Source of the DNA: Variovorax paradoxus B4
GTDB taxonomy: Bacteria > Pseudomonadota > Gammaproteobacteria > Burkholderiales > Burkholderiaceae_C
DNA: 64,000 bases
Reading direction: 5' to 3'
Assembly (NCBI RefSeq): GCF_000463015.1
Contig: NC_022247.1
Coordinates: forward strand, 5,084,001 to 5,148,000
In this document: in pieces, positions 9,872 to 16,805 of the stretch
How the letters are laid out: every line of letters begins with the position of its first letter
Numbering within the stretch: position 1 is the stretch's first letter
Program-made: the position numbers and the translations under genes
The notes under the pieces: generated by a model
Told to the model about the DNA's origin: nothing
Seen by the model: only the letters and a program-made list of their open reading frames with translations
The model's database searches: none

Positions 9872-10132
9872 TTGCCGGGATATCCCACATGGCGGAAAGC
9901 GGATTTCACATCCGGGGCGTACATTGATTTGTCCCGAACCCACGGCGCTGCGCGTTACCGCCGGGCGCAACGGCTTTGCGCCGCCGATGTAACCCAAGGG
10001 AAATCCCGCAGGCAAATTTTGCCGCTGCGGGGCCGCGGGCGTGCGGCTGCGGCGTATCGTGGCGAGGGACTATTTGCCGTCCGGCCGGTCCTTGCCACTC
10101 ACCCGTTCACCCGATACAGGAGATCCCGCACC
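9872..10132. other. Non-coding spacer between ahcY promoter and phasin
   Basis: No coding frame with family resemblance was seen here. The stretch should contain the phasin promoter, but no convincing -35/-10 pair was found. Confidence 0.4.
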
Positions 10133-10621
10133 ATGGCCACAGCCAAGAAAGCCGCCGCGAAGAAGACCACTGCCAGCAGCACCAAGGCGGCCCCCGATGC
10201 CGCCGACATGCTCAACCCGCTGAAGAATCTCAAGGCCATGACCGACCGCCTGCAGGAACTCAACCTGACCGGCGGCGCGAGCAAGCTGCTCGAAAGCGGG
10301 CAAAAGGACCTCCAGGCGCTGATGCAGGCGAACGAAAAGTCCTATCAGGGCCTGCAGACCGTGGTGCAGCGGCAGACCGAAATGATCAAGAGCGCCATCG
10401 CCGAGTGGCAGACGGCCGCCAAGGAAATGCCCGGCAAGGACGCCAAGGCGAACCTCGCCAAGCTCGACGAGCTCGGCCGCCAGTCGTTCCAGCGCGCCAT
10501 CGACGACATCAAGGAGCTGGCCAACCTCGCCGCCAAGTCGCAGGCCGATGCGTTCGAGCTGGTGCGCCAGCGGATCCAGGCCAACGTGGATGAAGTGACC
10601 AAGCTGCTGCAGCGCAAATAA
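10133..10621 (+). CDS. Phasin family protein (PHA granule-associated)
   Basis: Phasins coat polyhydroxyalkanoate granules. The 162-residue product begins with a Lys/Ala-rich tail (MATAKKAAAKKTTASSTKAA), then a helical amphipathic body with heptad character (LNPLKNLKAMTDRLQELNL, SFQRAIDDIKELANLAAKSQ, FELVRQRIQANVDEVTKLL). This matches the phasin 2 type of betaproteobacteria. ATG 10133 has AGGAGAT 8 bases upstream. The Lys/Ala-rich N-terminus resembles histone-like or PhaM-type DNA-binding tails, so a role in tying granules to the nucleoid is possible but unproven. It is monocistronic and divergent from ahcY. Confidence 0.82.
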   Translation: MATAKKAAAKKTTASSTKAAPDAADMLNPLKNLKAMTDRLQELNLTGGASKLLESGQKDLQALMQANEKSYQGLQTVVQRQTEMIKSAIAEWQTAAKEMPGKDAKANLAKLDELGRQSFQRAIDDIKELANLAAKSQADAFELVRQRIQANVDEVTKLLQRK

Positions 10622-10698
10622 GGCGTTTTCGGCAAGTCGGGCAGGCGGCTCGGGGCCCGCCTTCTAAAATCGGGCCATTCCCCCGCAGATTGCCCACC

Positions 10699-10758
10699 TT
10701 GTCTTTTGTTGCAGAAACCCGCCGCCGTCGCACCTTCGCGATCATTTCCCACCCCTAG
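10699..10758 (+). pseudogene. Left-over native 5' end of prfC, cut off by element insertion
   Basis: TTG 10699 opens a 19-codon frame reading MSFVAETRRRRTFAIISHP and then hits TAG immediately after the att core. The same sequence from AETRRRRTFAIISHP onward is repeated at the start of the intact prfC at 14216, where DAGKT follows. This is therefore the original prfC start, separated from its gene by about 3.5 kb. It still has its native upstream DNA, so it may be transcribed and make a 19-residue peptide. Confidence 0.85.
10741..10755 (+). repeat. Left attachment core (attL)
   Basis: ATCATTTCCCACCCC, matching 14267-14281 except for T/C at base 6. It encodes the I-S-H-P part of the RF3 P-loop region, a highly conserved and so reliable target. 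Confidence 0.8.
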
Positions 10759-10887
10759 CGCACTCACCGCGTCAGGGCACGTCAGGCCAGGACAGCTCAA
10801 GCGCTGCTTCAGGCCTTTTCATTGGGAAGCGTCTTTCAGCCTCGCGACACCTTGAGTCACCCGCAGACAGGTGGTGACGCAGCAGAC

Positions 10888-10944
10888 GTGTACATAGCCG
10901 TGTACATAATCTGTCCATTCGCGTGCGCTGAAAAATATGTACAC
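10888..10944 (+). repeat. Left-end GTGTACATA repeats, probable integrase arm sites
   Basis: GTGTACATA occurs at 10888-10896 and 10900-10908 (12-bp period) and in inverted orientation at 10936-10944. The same pair with the same period occurs at the right end (14178-14198). Position at both element ends next to int suggests arm-type binding sites or an int operator. Confidence 0.65.
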
Positions 10945-10958
10945 AGCGGGGTGGCAGC

Positions 10959-11670
10959 ATGGCTCTTACGGACACATGGCTTCGCGCAAATAGCGGCAAG
11001 GCCCGCAGCGCCGTCGAAGAGGTTTCGGACCGGGACAGTCTGAGCGTCAGGGTCTCGCCTAAAGGCAAGGTCGTGTTCCAGCTGCGCTACCGTTATGACG
11101 GCCGGCTGCAGCGGCTGGATCTCGGTTCGTATCCCGGGCTTGGCCTGAAGGCCGCGCGCGACGAGGCTCAGCGCCTCAAGGGCCAGCTGGAGCAGGGACA
11201 CGATCCGCGGGTGGTTCGCGCGCTTGAAAAACAGGCGATCCTGAAGGCCGATTCCATTGAGTCGCTGTTTCGGCAGTGGTACGAGGTCTACTGCAAGAAG
11301 AACAAGAAGGGCCATCACGACGTGCTTCGCTCGTTCGAGCTTCACGTCTTTCCGCGCATCGGTGCCCTGCCTGCCGACAAGGTCACGCTGCACGAATGGC
11401 TCGACCTGCTTGAGAAGCAGGCTGAGGCTCGGCCCGGCATCGCAGACCGCATCCTCACCAACGCAAAGCAGATGCTGAAATGGGGCGTTAAGCGTCGCCT
11501 CATCCCTGCGAACCCGCTCGTTGAAATCAACGCGCGCGAGGACCTGCAGATCAAGAAGGTTGCGGGGTCGCGCTCTCTCTCGAATGACGAGATCGTTCGT
11601 GTCTGGCGCGCGATTGATCGCTCGCGCATCGCGATGAAGAACAAGCTGTTCTTGAAGCTCTGCCTGATTG
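10959..11670 (+). pseudogene. Tyrosine-recombinase integrase, SXT Int-like, lacking the catalytic domain
   Basis: The first ~237 codons read as an SXT/P4-type integrase: MALTDTWLRANSGKAR, LSVRVSPKGKVVFQLRYRYD (arm-binding domain), then the core-binding domain with LHEWLDLLEKQAEARPGIAD and RILTNAKQMLKWGVKRRLIP. Family similarity stops after NKLFLKLCLI, just before the first catalytic Arg block expected in this family. The frame then runs antisense through the next gene to 11888. The catalytic R, K, H, R and Tyr residues are all missing, so it cannot recombine DNA. It may still bind arm sites. Confidence 0.85.
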
Positions 11671-12261
11671 TTGAGTTCCGCAGATCTCTGACCCTGGAGG
11701 GTCAATTTTCGGCGGCAAACAACAACGATCAAACTTTTTGTTTGTCTGTCCGGGTTCGGTCTCATGTGGCGTTTCGGGGCCTTGAGGAGACAATACGAAC
11801 GGTTCACCATCGCGGATTTCGCCTTTCATCACCTGACCTTCAAGGTGGTGGATGGCGTTACGGATTTCGCGCAACCGATCTGAAATGATGCTTGTTGCGA
11901 ATTTCGGTCTCGGCGTATTGAGCGTTTGCTTCAGGCTGTCAGGAAGAGCGACGTGACGGCGCAGTCGCCCGATACACACAATCGCGCGATGCATGTCGGT
12001 CAAACAGGTCTCGAAATGTGAAATAGCTCTGTGCACCGCGGAAAGGCGGACATGGTCGTGGGTATCCCAAAACTCTTGAAGGGCGGGATGCGCCAGGCGA
12101 TATTCAACCAGTGCGGCCTCGACCAAGCGAACATACGTCGACGCGAGCGCGTTCACCTGATAGCTGGCGGAGACGGACCCGATCATGGAGACCTTCGCCC
12201 AGTAGTTGGGGAAACCCCTCGCGTGGCTCGTGATTTCAGGGATGTCTAGGGAGACGTACAT
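11551..12261 (-). CDS. Hypothetical protein downstream of hipA, 3' end chimeric
   Basis: I do not recognise this gene. It starts at ATG 12261, 11 bp after the hipA stop and in the same direction, so it is the third gene of a hipB-hipA-X unit. About the first 170 residues look like a soluble mainly helical protein (VRLVEAALVEYRLAHPALQE, HRAISHFETCLTDMHRAIVC). There are no transmembrane segments. Beyond about residue 185 the frame crosses the palindrome at 11689-11704 and reads antisense through the integrase remnant, so the native C-terminus is probably lost. It may be a third toxin-antitoxin component or unrelated cargo. Confidence 0.5.
   Translation of the reverse strand: MYVSLDIPEITSHARGFPNYWAKVSMIGSVSASYQVNALASTYVRLVEAALVEYRLAHPALQEFWDTHDHVRLSAVHRAISHFETCLTDMHRAIVCIGRLRRHVALPDSLKQTLNTPRPKFATSIISDRLREIRNAIHHLEGQVMKGEIRDGEPFVLSPQGPETPHETEPGQTNKKFDRCCLPPKIDPPGSEICGTQQSGRASRTACSSSRCASDQSRARHERSRHSRESATPQPS
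11689..11704. repeat. 16-bp palindrome at the integrase breakpoint
   Basis: TGACCCTGGAGGGTCA is a perfect 6-bp stem with TGGA loop, about 20 bp past the point where integrase similarity ends. It may be a scar of the rearrangement or an insertion-sequence end; I cannot assign a family. Confidence 0.45.
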
Positions 12262-12272
12262 TGTTTTCTCGA

Positions 12273-13553
12273 CTACTTGGTGTTTTGCGCGTTCTGCCGG
12301 AAGCCGTCATAAGCAAAAGCCCCGGCAATCTTGTCGCAGTCCGTTGGCGACACACCGGCACCGCGCGCGGTTGAGAACCAGAGGTCGCGGACCTGCGCCT
12401 CCATCGTGTCGATGATCGCCGTGGCTTGATTGCGTTCCAGCAGAAAGCGCGCGCTTTGCGACAGCAGGTTCGAAGCGTTCGCAAACCTACCAGCGTCGCC
12501 GCATTCCATCGCCAGATCGCGCCGCTCGATGCTGACCGGTACAGCAGGGGTCAGGTCGTAGGCTGGCGAGACTTTCCAGTCCTTGTCTTTTGCGATCAGG
12601 GCATGGTTGCGCGGGTGATCGTCGATGTTCGAGATCAGCGCGTTGAAGGACATCCGCCGGAACACTTCCGCCGCGTTGGCTGCCGGGTCGGCACAAACAC
12701 GGCGGACTTCTTCTGCAAGCTGCACATAGGACCAGCGGTCACGCGATTGATAGTTGTCTTCGGCGCGTAGCAGCGTGAGCGCGCTGATCATGCGGGCGCG
12801 CAGATATCCGCCGTCGGTCTTTTCGCGGTCGAAGCGTTTGACCAGCAAGACATCGCGGCCAGCTACCTCGACAACGCGGCTTTCCGCCGTCGTGAGGCCG
12901 CAGGCGCGAGCCAGGAGCAGCATGGCGTGTTCAACACGCGCGCTGTTCCATGGGTCGGTTCCGACATTGAACTTCGCAATCCAAAGGCCGTCAGCGTCTT
13001 CGACGACGGCCTTGGGGCGTGCGCCCCCCATCGATGTGCCGACCAGCAACAGGTTGCCAACCTGTTCATGAACAGCATCTGGCGGGACTTCTTCATCGGC
13101 AATGATGGCGTCGGCAGTCGCCTGCACCTTTGCGAGATCCAGGGTCTGGTTAAAGCTGCGTTTCGGCGCGGGCGGGACCTGGTTGAGGCCAAAGCCAAGC
13201 GCGCCCGCCCGGTCGTCCGGCGAGTACAGCAGATAGTCGAGTTCGCCCGGCTGTGTCACGCCCAAATGCTTTTGAATGACGCGGCGGCCCCAGTAGTCGG
13301 GACTTGCATCGCGCAGCGCACCGAACACGCCGTTCAGGGCGTTGGTCGAGTAGGTTCGGTCAGTAAGCTTTAGCTCGATAGGGTCGAGCGGCACAGCGTC
13401 CTTGCGGGCGAGGTAGCTACGACCGTAGACGAAGCGGCCCTCCGGCACACCGCGCCGGTTCGGCTGAAGCTGGAAGCGGCCCGCGGTCACGGGCGCAGTC
13501 TCACCGGGAAGGGTGATGTAGACGAAGCACTCGCGCGGGGTCTCAGAAGTCAT
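12273..13553 (-). CDS. HipA-like serine/threonine kinase toxin
   Basis: HipA toxins are protein kinases; the E. coli enzyme phosphorylates glutamyl-tRNA synthetase to cause dormancy. The 426-residue product has the HipA N-subdomain 1 (residues ~10-115), a Gly-rich Ser-containing loop GTSMGGARPK at ~172-181, the catalytic segment SNIDDHPRNHALI at ~308-320 (Asp and Asn present) and the metal-binding AYDLTP at 331-336. All active-site parts look intact. It overlaps hipB by 11 bp. The target protein is unknown, and the family also contains kinases with other substrates. Confidence 0.9.
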   Translation of the reverse strand: MTSETPRECFVYITLPGETAPVTAGRFQLQPNRRGVPEGRFVYGRSYLARKDAVPLDPIELKLTDRTYSTNALNGVFGALRDASPDYWGRRVIQKHLGVTQPGELDYLLYSPDDRAGALGFGLNQVPPAPKRSFNQTLDLAKVQATADAIIADEEVPPDAVHEQVGNLLLVGTSMGGARPKAVVEDADGLWIAKFNVGTDPWNSARVEHAMLLLARACGLTTAESRVVEVAGRDVLLVKRFDREKTDGGYLRARMISALTLLRAEDNYQSRDRWSYVQLAEEVRRVCADPAANAAEVFRRMSFNALISNIDDHPRNHALIAKDKDWKVSPAYDLTPAVPVSIERRDLAMECGDAGRFANASNLLSQSARFLLERNQATAIIDTMEAQVRDLWFSTARGAGVSPTDCDKIAGAFAYDGFRQNAQNTK

Positions 13554-13884
13554 TGCTCAACCCCGGCTTGGTTCTGGCACGTCCCGGGTCACGGGCAAGG
13601 GCAAGGGTTTGGCCTTCCTGATCCTTTTCCGGGAGGGCGACCTCATCGAGCTGGGGCAGGAGGTCAAGCGCCCACAGCATCGCCGCGTAGACGGCCATGC
13701 TTGTCGAGGGCTTGCCTTTTTCGGCATCGCCGATAGCCCGGGGACCGGTCCCGATCCGTCCGGCCATGTCTTCGATGGTCAGGTTGCGCCGGACCCGTGC
13801 CGTGCGCAGGTCTGCGCCCAGCCGTTTGAGCGATTGCTCAACGGCATAGGGAGGCGCTGTCAGGAGCTTGTTGCGGGCTGTCAT
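13543..13884 (-). CDS. HipB-like helix-turn-helix antitoxin
   Basis: This small DNA-binding protein (113 residues) contains an XRE-type HTH: LGADLRTARVRRNLTIEDMA followed by GRIGTGPRAIGDAEKGKPS. The C-terminal ~35 residues are charged and probably disordered, like the HipB tail. In known pairs HipB neutralises HipA and represses the operon. ATG 13884 is preferred; a TTG start 10 codons upstream is possible. The stop overlaps the hipA start. A palindrome array at 13951-13993, 67 bp upstream, is the likely operator. Confidence 0.88.
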   Translation of the reverse strand: MTARNKLLTAPPYAVEQSLKRLGADLRTARVRRNLTIEDMAGRIGTGPRAIGDAEKGKPSTSMAVYAAMLWALDLLPQLDEVALPEKDQEGQTLALARDPGRARTKPGLSNDF

Positions 13885-13950
13885 AGCGTCACCGTCTGAA
13901 GGTTCAGTCTTCAAGGTAGCACGTCCACCAGCCTGAAAGCAATAAAATAT

Positions 13951-13993
13951 GCTCTCAAGGGCGTATTAACGACGTTAATAAGCTCTTAAGAGC
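13951..13993. promoter_or_regulatory. Palindromic operator array upstream of hipBA
   Basis: Three palindromes sit nearly end to end: GCTCTCAAGGGC (imperfect, 13951-13962), TATTAACGACGTTAATA (perfect 8-bp arms, 13964-13980) and GCTCTTAAGAGC (perfect, 13982-13993). The outer two are versions of the same 12-mer. The stretch is AT-rich against a GC-rich background. The rest of the 13885-14215 gap holds the right-end repeats (14178-14198) and no gene that I can see. Confidence 0.65.
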
Positions 13994-14177
13994 AGATACT
14001 CTGCAGTCTTGAGGATTGAAATATATGCAGTTGTTGCTCCCGGAGGTCAACAACTGCATCTGGATCATTCCAAGCTGTGAATGCCGACCAGCCGGGGCAG
14101 GTCCGGCTCATCGCGTGAAGCCGCGACAATAGAGGGTTAGGCCGGTCGGCGACCCCGCGACGCCACCCATGCCCTCT

Positions 14178-14198
14178 GTGTACATAAACGTGTACATA
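14178..14198 (+). repeat. Right-end GTGTACATA pair, probable integrase arm sites
   Basis: GTGTACATA at 14178-14186 and 14190-14198, with the same 12-bp period as at the left end. It lies 18 bp upstream of the element-supplied prfC start. Confidence 0.65.
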
Positions 14199-14215
14199 CT
14201 TGCCAAAACTCAGAC

Positions 14216-15853
14216 ATGTCGAACCTCACATTCCTAGCAGAGACGCGGCGTAGACGCACATTTGCTATCATCTCCCACCCCGACGCCGGCAAGACCACGC
14301 TGACCGAGAAGCTGCTGCTGTTCTCGGGCGCGATCCAGATCGCCGGCTCGGTGAAGGCGCGCAAGGCCTCGCGCCATGCCACCTCCGACTGGATGGAAAT
14401 CGAAAAGCAGCGCGGCATCTCGGTGGCCTCGTCGGTCATGCAGATGCTGTACCGCGACCACGTGATCAACCTGCTCGACACGCCCGGCCACAAGGACTTC
14501 TCGGAAGACACCTACCGCGTGCTCACGGCCGTCGACTCGGCCCTGATGGTGATCGACGCGGCCAACGGCGTGGAAGCGCAGACGCGCCGGCTGATCGAGG
14601 TCTGCCGCCAGCGCGACACGCCCATCATCACCTTCGTCAACAAGATGGACCGCGAAGTGCGCGAGCCACTCGACATCCTCGACGAAGTGGAGCGCGAGCT
14701 CGGCATGCCGTGTGTGCCGATGACATGGCCCGTGGGCCAGGGCAAGAGCTTCCGCGGAATCATGAACCTGCGCACGCAGACGATGACTGTGTTCGAGTCG
14801 GGCAGCGAGCGGCTGCCGCACGACTTCGAGACCATTGCGCTCACGGAGCGCGACACGCTCACGAAGCGCTTCGGCGCCGACTTCGAGTCCGCCATGGACA
14901 GCATGGAACTGGCCACCGGCGCCTCGCCCACCTGGGACCGCGAGGCCTTCCTGGCCGGCAGGCAGACGCCGGTGTTCTTCGGCTCGGGCGTGAACAACTT
15001 CGGCGTGATGGAAGTGCTCGACGCGCTGGTCGACCTGGCGCCGTCGCCGCAGTCGCGCACCAGCACCACGATGGTCAACCGCCAGCCCGTGGTGAAGGAA
15101 ATTCAGCCCGAGGACAAGGACTTCGCGGGCGTGGTGTTCAAGGTGCAGGCCAACATGGACGCCAACCACCGCGACCGCATCGCCTTCGTGCGCATGGCCT
15201 CGGGCAAGTACACGCCGGGCATGAAGCTCAAGGTGCAGCGCACGTCGAAGGAGCTGCGCCCCACCAGCGTCGTGACCTTCATGAGCCAGCGCCGCGAGGC
15301 GGTCGAGGAAGCCTACGCGGGCGACATCGTGGGCTTCACCACGCATGGCGGCGTGCAGCTGGGCGACACCATCACCGACGGCGCGAGCCTGCAGTTCACC
15401 GGCCTGCCCTTCTTCGCGCCCGAGCTGTTCATGACGGTGATCCTGAAGAACCCGCTGCGCACCAAGCAGCTGCAGCAGGGCCTGGCCCAGCTCGGCGAGG
15501 AAGGCGCCATTCAGGTGTTCCGCCCCGAGATCGGCGGGCCGATGCTGCTGGGCGCGGTCGGCCAGCTGCAGTTCGAAGTGGTGCAGCACCGCCTGAAGGC
15601 CGAGTACGACGCCGACGTGCGGCTCGAAGGCTGCCAGTACACCGGTGCGCGCTGGATCACGGCCGACAGCCCTGCGGAGTTGCGCGAGTTCGTCAATGCC
15701 TATCCGCAACGCATGGCAAAGGATGCGGCCGATACGCTGGCCTTCCTGTGCACTTCGCCCTACGACGTGCGGCTGGCGCAGGAGCGCTTTCCGAAGATCC
15801 ATTTCCATCCGCTGCGGGAGCACGCGGGGCTGGCGCTGCAAAGCGCCGGCTGA
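14216..15853 (+). CDS. prfC: Peptide chain release factor 3, with element-supplied 5' end
   Basis: RF3 is a translational GTPase that recycles RF1/RF2 from the ribosome after termination. The 545-residue product shows G1 SHPDAGKTTLTEK, a DTPGHKDFSED G3 motif, the FVNKMDRE G4 motif and C-terminal domains of normal length, so it should be functional. The first 22 codons (MSNLTFLAETRRRRTFAIISHP) come from the inserted element. They use codons such as CTA, AGA, ACA and GCT that are unusual in this GC-rich genome, while codons after the att core fit the host. Expression must now depend on a promoter inside the element. Confidence 0.97.
   Translation: MSNLTFLAETRRRRTFAIISHPDAGKTTLTEKLLLFSGAIQIAGSVKARKASRHATSDWMEIEKQRGISVASSVMQMLYRDHVINLLDTPGHKDFSEDTYRVLTAVDSALMVIDAANGVEAQTRRLIEVCRQRDTPIITFVNKMDREVREPLDILDEVERELGMPCVPMTWPVGQGKSFRGIMNLRTQTMTVFESGSERLPHDFETIALTERDTLTKRFGADFESAMDSMELATGASPTWDREAFLAGRQTPVFFGSGVNNFGVMEVLDALVDLAPSPQSRTSTTMVNRQPVVKEIQPEDKDFAGVVFKVQANMDANHRDRIAFVRMASGKYTPGMKLKVQRTSKELRPTSVVTFMSQRREAVEEAYAGDIVGFTTHGGVQLGDTITDGASLQFTGLPFFAPELFMTVILKNPLRTKQLQQGLAQLGEEGAIQVFRPEIGGPMLLGAVGQLQFEVVQHRLKAEYDADVRLEGCQYTGARWITADSPAELREFVNAYPQRMAKDAADTLAFLCTSPYDVRLAQERFPKIHFHPLREHAGLALQSAG
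14267..14281 (+). repeat. Right attachment core (attR) inside prfC
   Basis: ATCATCTCCCACCCC, the partner of 10741-10755 with one difference. Native prfC sequence (GAC GCC GGC) resumes directly after it. Confidence 0.8.
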
Positions 15854-15857
15854 TCGG

Positions 15858-16661
15858 CTAGCTGCCGGTCGAGGCGTAGCGGCGCAGCCCGATGCGCCAT
15901 GCGCCGAATGCCGCCGCAAGGAACACGAAGCCCGCGAGCGGCGACACCATGCCCACCCACCCCGGCGCGCCCAGCGGGTCAGGCTTGCCCAGGATCGCCA
16001 GCGCCGGGTAGTACGCCACGCAGGCCAGCGGCACGATGAAGGTCAGCACGCGGCGAAACCACTGCGCATAGAGAGCCAGCGGGTACTGCGCCGCCTGCAC
16101 GCCGCCATAGGTCAGCACGTTGGCGATCTCCAGGCTTTCGACGGTCCAGAACGACAGCGTGCCCTGCAGCACCAGGATGCCGAGGAAGAGCGCGACGCCG
16201 CCGGCCAGCGCGAACAGGGCGAGCGCCACGGCGCCCGGGGTCCATGCGATGCCGGCCTGAACGGTCGCGAAGACCAGCACGATCACGCCCTGCAACAGCC
16301 GGCCCAGGCGGCTGACGCGCACGTCGTTTCCCATGAGCTGCAACGCGAGCGGGCGCGGACGCAGCAGCAGCCGGTCGAAGGTGCCCGTGCGCAGGAACTC
16401 GGTGCCCAGCACATCGAAGCCGCGTCCCAGCGCGTCGGCGATGGCGAACATGCAATTGACCAGCCCGTAGAACAGCGCCACCTCACCGATGGCCCAGCCC
16501 TGCACTTCGCCGAAGCGATGGAACAGCGCCCAGACGGCAATCACCTCGATGCCTGTGCCCAGGAATTGGCCCACGGTCAGCAGCAGGGCCGAGGCGGGGT
16601 ATCTCGCTTGGCCGCTGATCGAGGCGGCCATGAGGCGGAAGAAAAGGGGGAGCGATCCCAT
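15858..16661 (-). CDS. ABC-2 type export permease, DUF990-like
   Basis: This is the second membrane subunit of an ABC-2 exporter. The 267-residue protein has about six hydrophobic segments, such as ALLLTVGQFLGTGIEVIAVW and AWTPGAVALALFALAGGVAL, and the DUF990-type block RTGTFDRLLLRPRPLALQ. ATG 16661 with GGAAG upstream is chosen over a GTG at 16676. It is the last gene of the unit ATPase (17645-18640), permease (16806-17648) and this one, after a 144-bp gap containing a structured repeat. In other bacteria such trios are uncharacterised exporters; the substrate is unknown. Confidence 0.85.
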   Translation of the reverse strand: MGSLPLFFRLMAASISGQARYPASALLLTVGQFLGTGIEVIAVWALFHRFGEVQGWAIGEVALFYGLVNCMFAIADALGRGFDVLGTEFLRTGTFDRLLLRPRPLALQLMGNDVRVSRLGRLLQGVIVLVFATVQAGIAWTPGAVALALFALAGGVALFLGILVLQGTLSFWTVESLEIANVLTYGGVQAAQYPLALYAQWFRRVLTFIVPLACVAYYPALAILGKPDPLGAPGWVGMVSPLAGFVFLAAAFGAWRIGLRRYASTGS

Positions 16662-16703
16662 TTCAGTGGCTTCCACTGGTTGTGTTTTTTCCGCTGCTAT
16701 TCA

Positions 16704-16768
16704 GGGCGCGTGCACAGGCCACCGGGTACTCCCCTCCGCGAATGTCCCCCGTCGGCGGGAGCGCGTCC
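16704..16768 (+). repeat. Dispersed structured repeat, copy 1
   Basis: A 65-bp element with ends GGGCGCG and CGCGTCC that pair (one G-T). The core GTGCACAGGCCACCGGGTAC is shared exactly with the copy at 55479-55525, which lacks 19 bp from the middle. It lies between two permease genes of one transcription unit. Confidence 0.65.
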
Positions 16769-16805
16769 CGAACGACAACGCACCGTGAAGGAACAGCAAG
16801 TCACC

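Larger units (their letters stand above)
10741..14281. mobile_element. Degenerate integrative element in the 5' end of prfC
   Basis: A roughly 3.5-kb insert lies between two copies of the start of prfC. It is bounded by 15-bp repeats differing at one base (10741-10755 and 14267-14281). Both ends carry GTGTACATA pairs 12 bp apart. Cargo runs: truncated SXT-like integrase, damaged gene of unknown function, HipA-like kinase and HipB-like regulator. The element supplies a new start codon and first 22 codons for prfC, as SXT/R391-type elements are known to do. With no intact integrase or excisionase visible, it is probably fixed unless helped in trans. Confidence 0.85.

Noticed and set aside
11689..11704. 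Palindrome considered as the end of a named insertion sequence
   Set aside because: No transposase, no second end and no target duplication are visible, so no IS family is claimed.
10959..11888. Full 309-residue integrase reading
   Set aside because: Integrase similarity stops near codon 237; the remaining frame is antisense to the neighbouring gene and holds no catalytic residues.
10756..14281. Phage defence island
   Set aside because: Only a HipBA-like pair, a damaged gene and an integrase remnant are present; none is a recognised defence nuclease, CBASS, retron or similar component.
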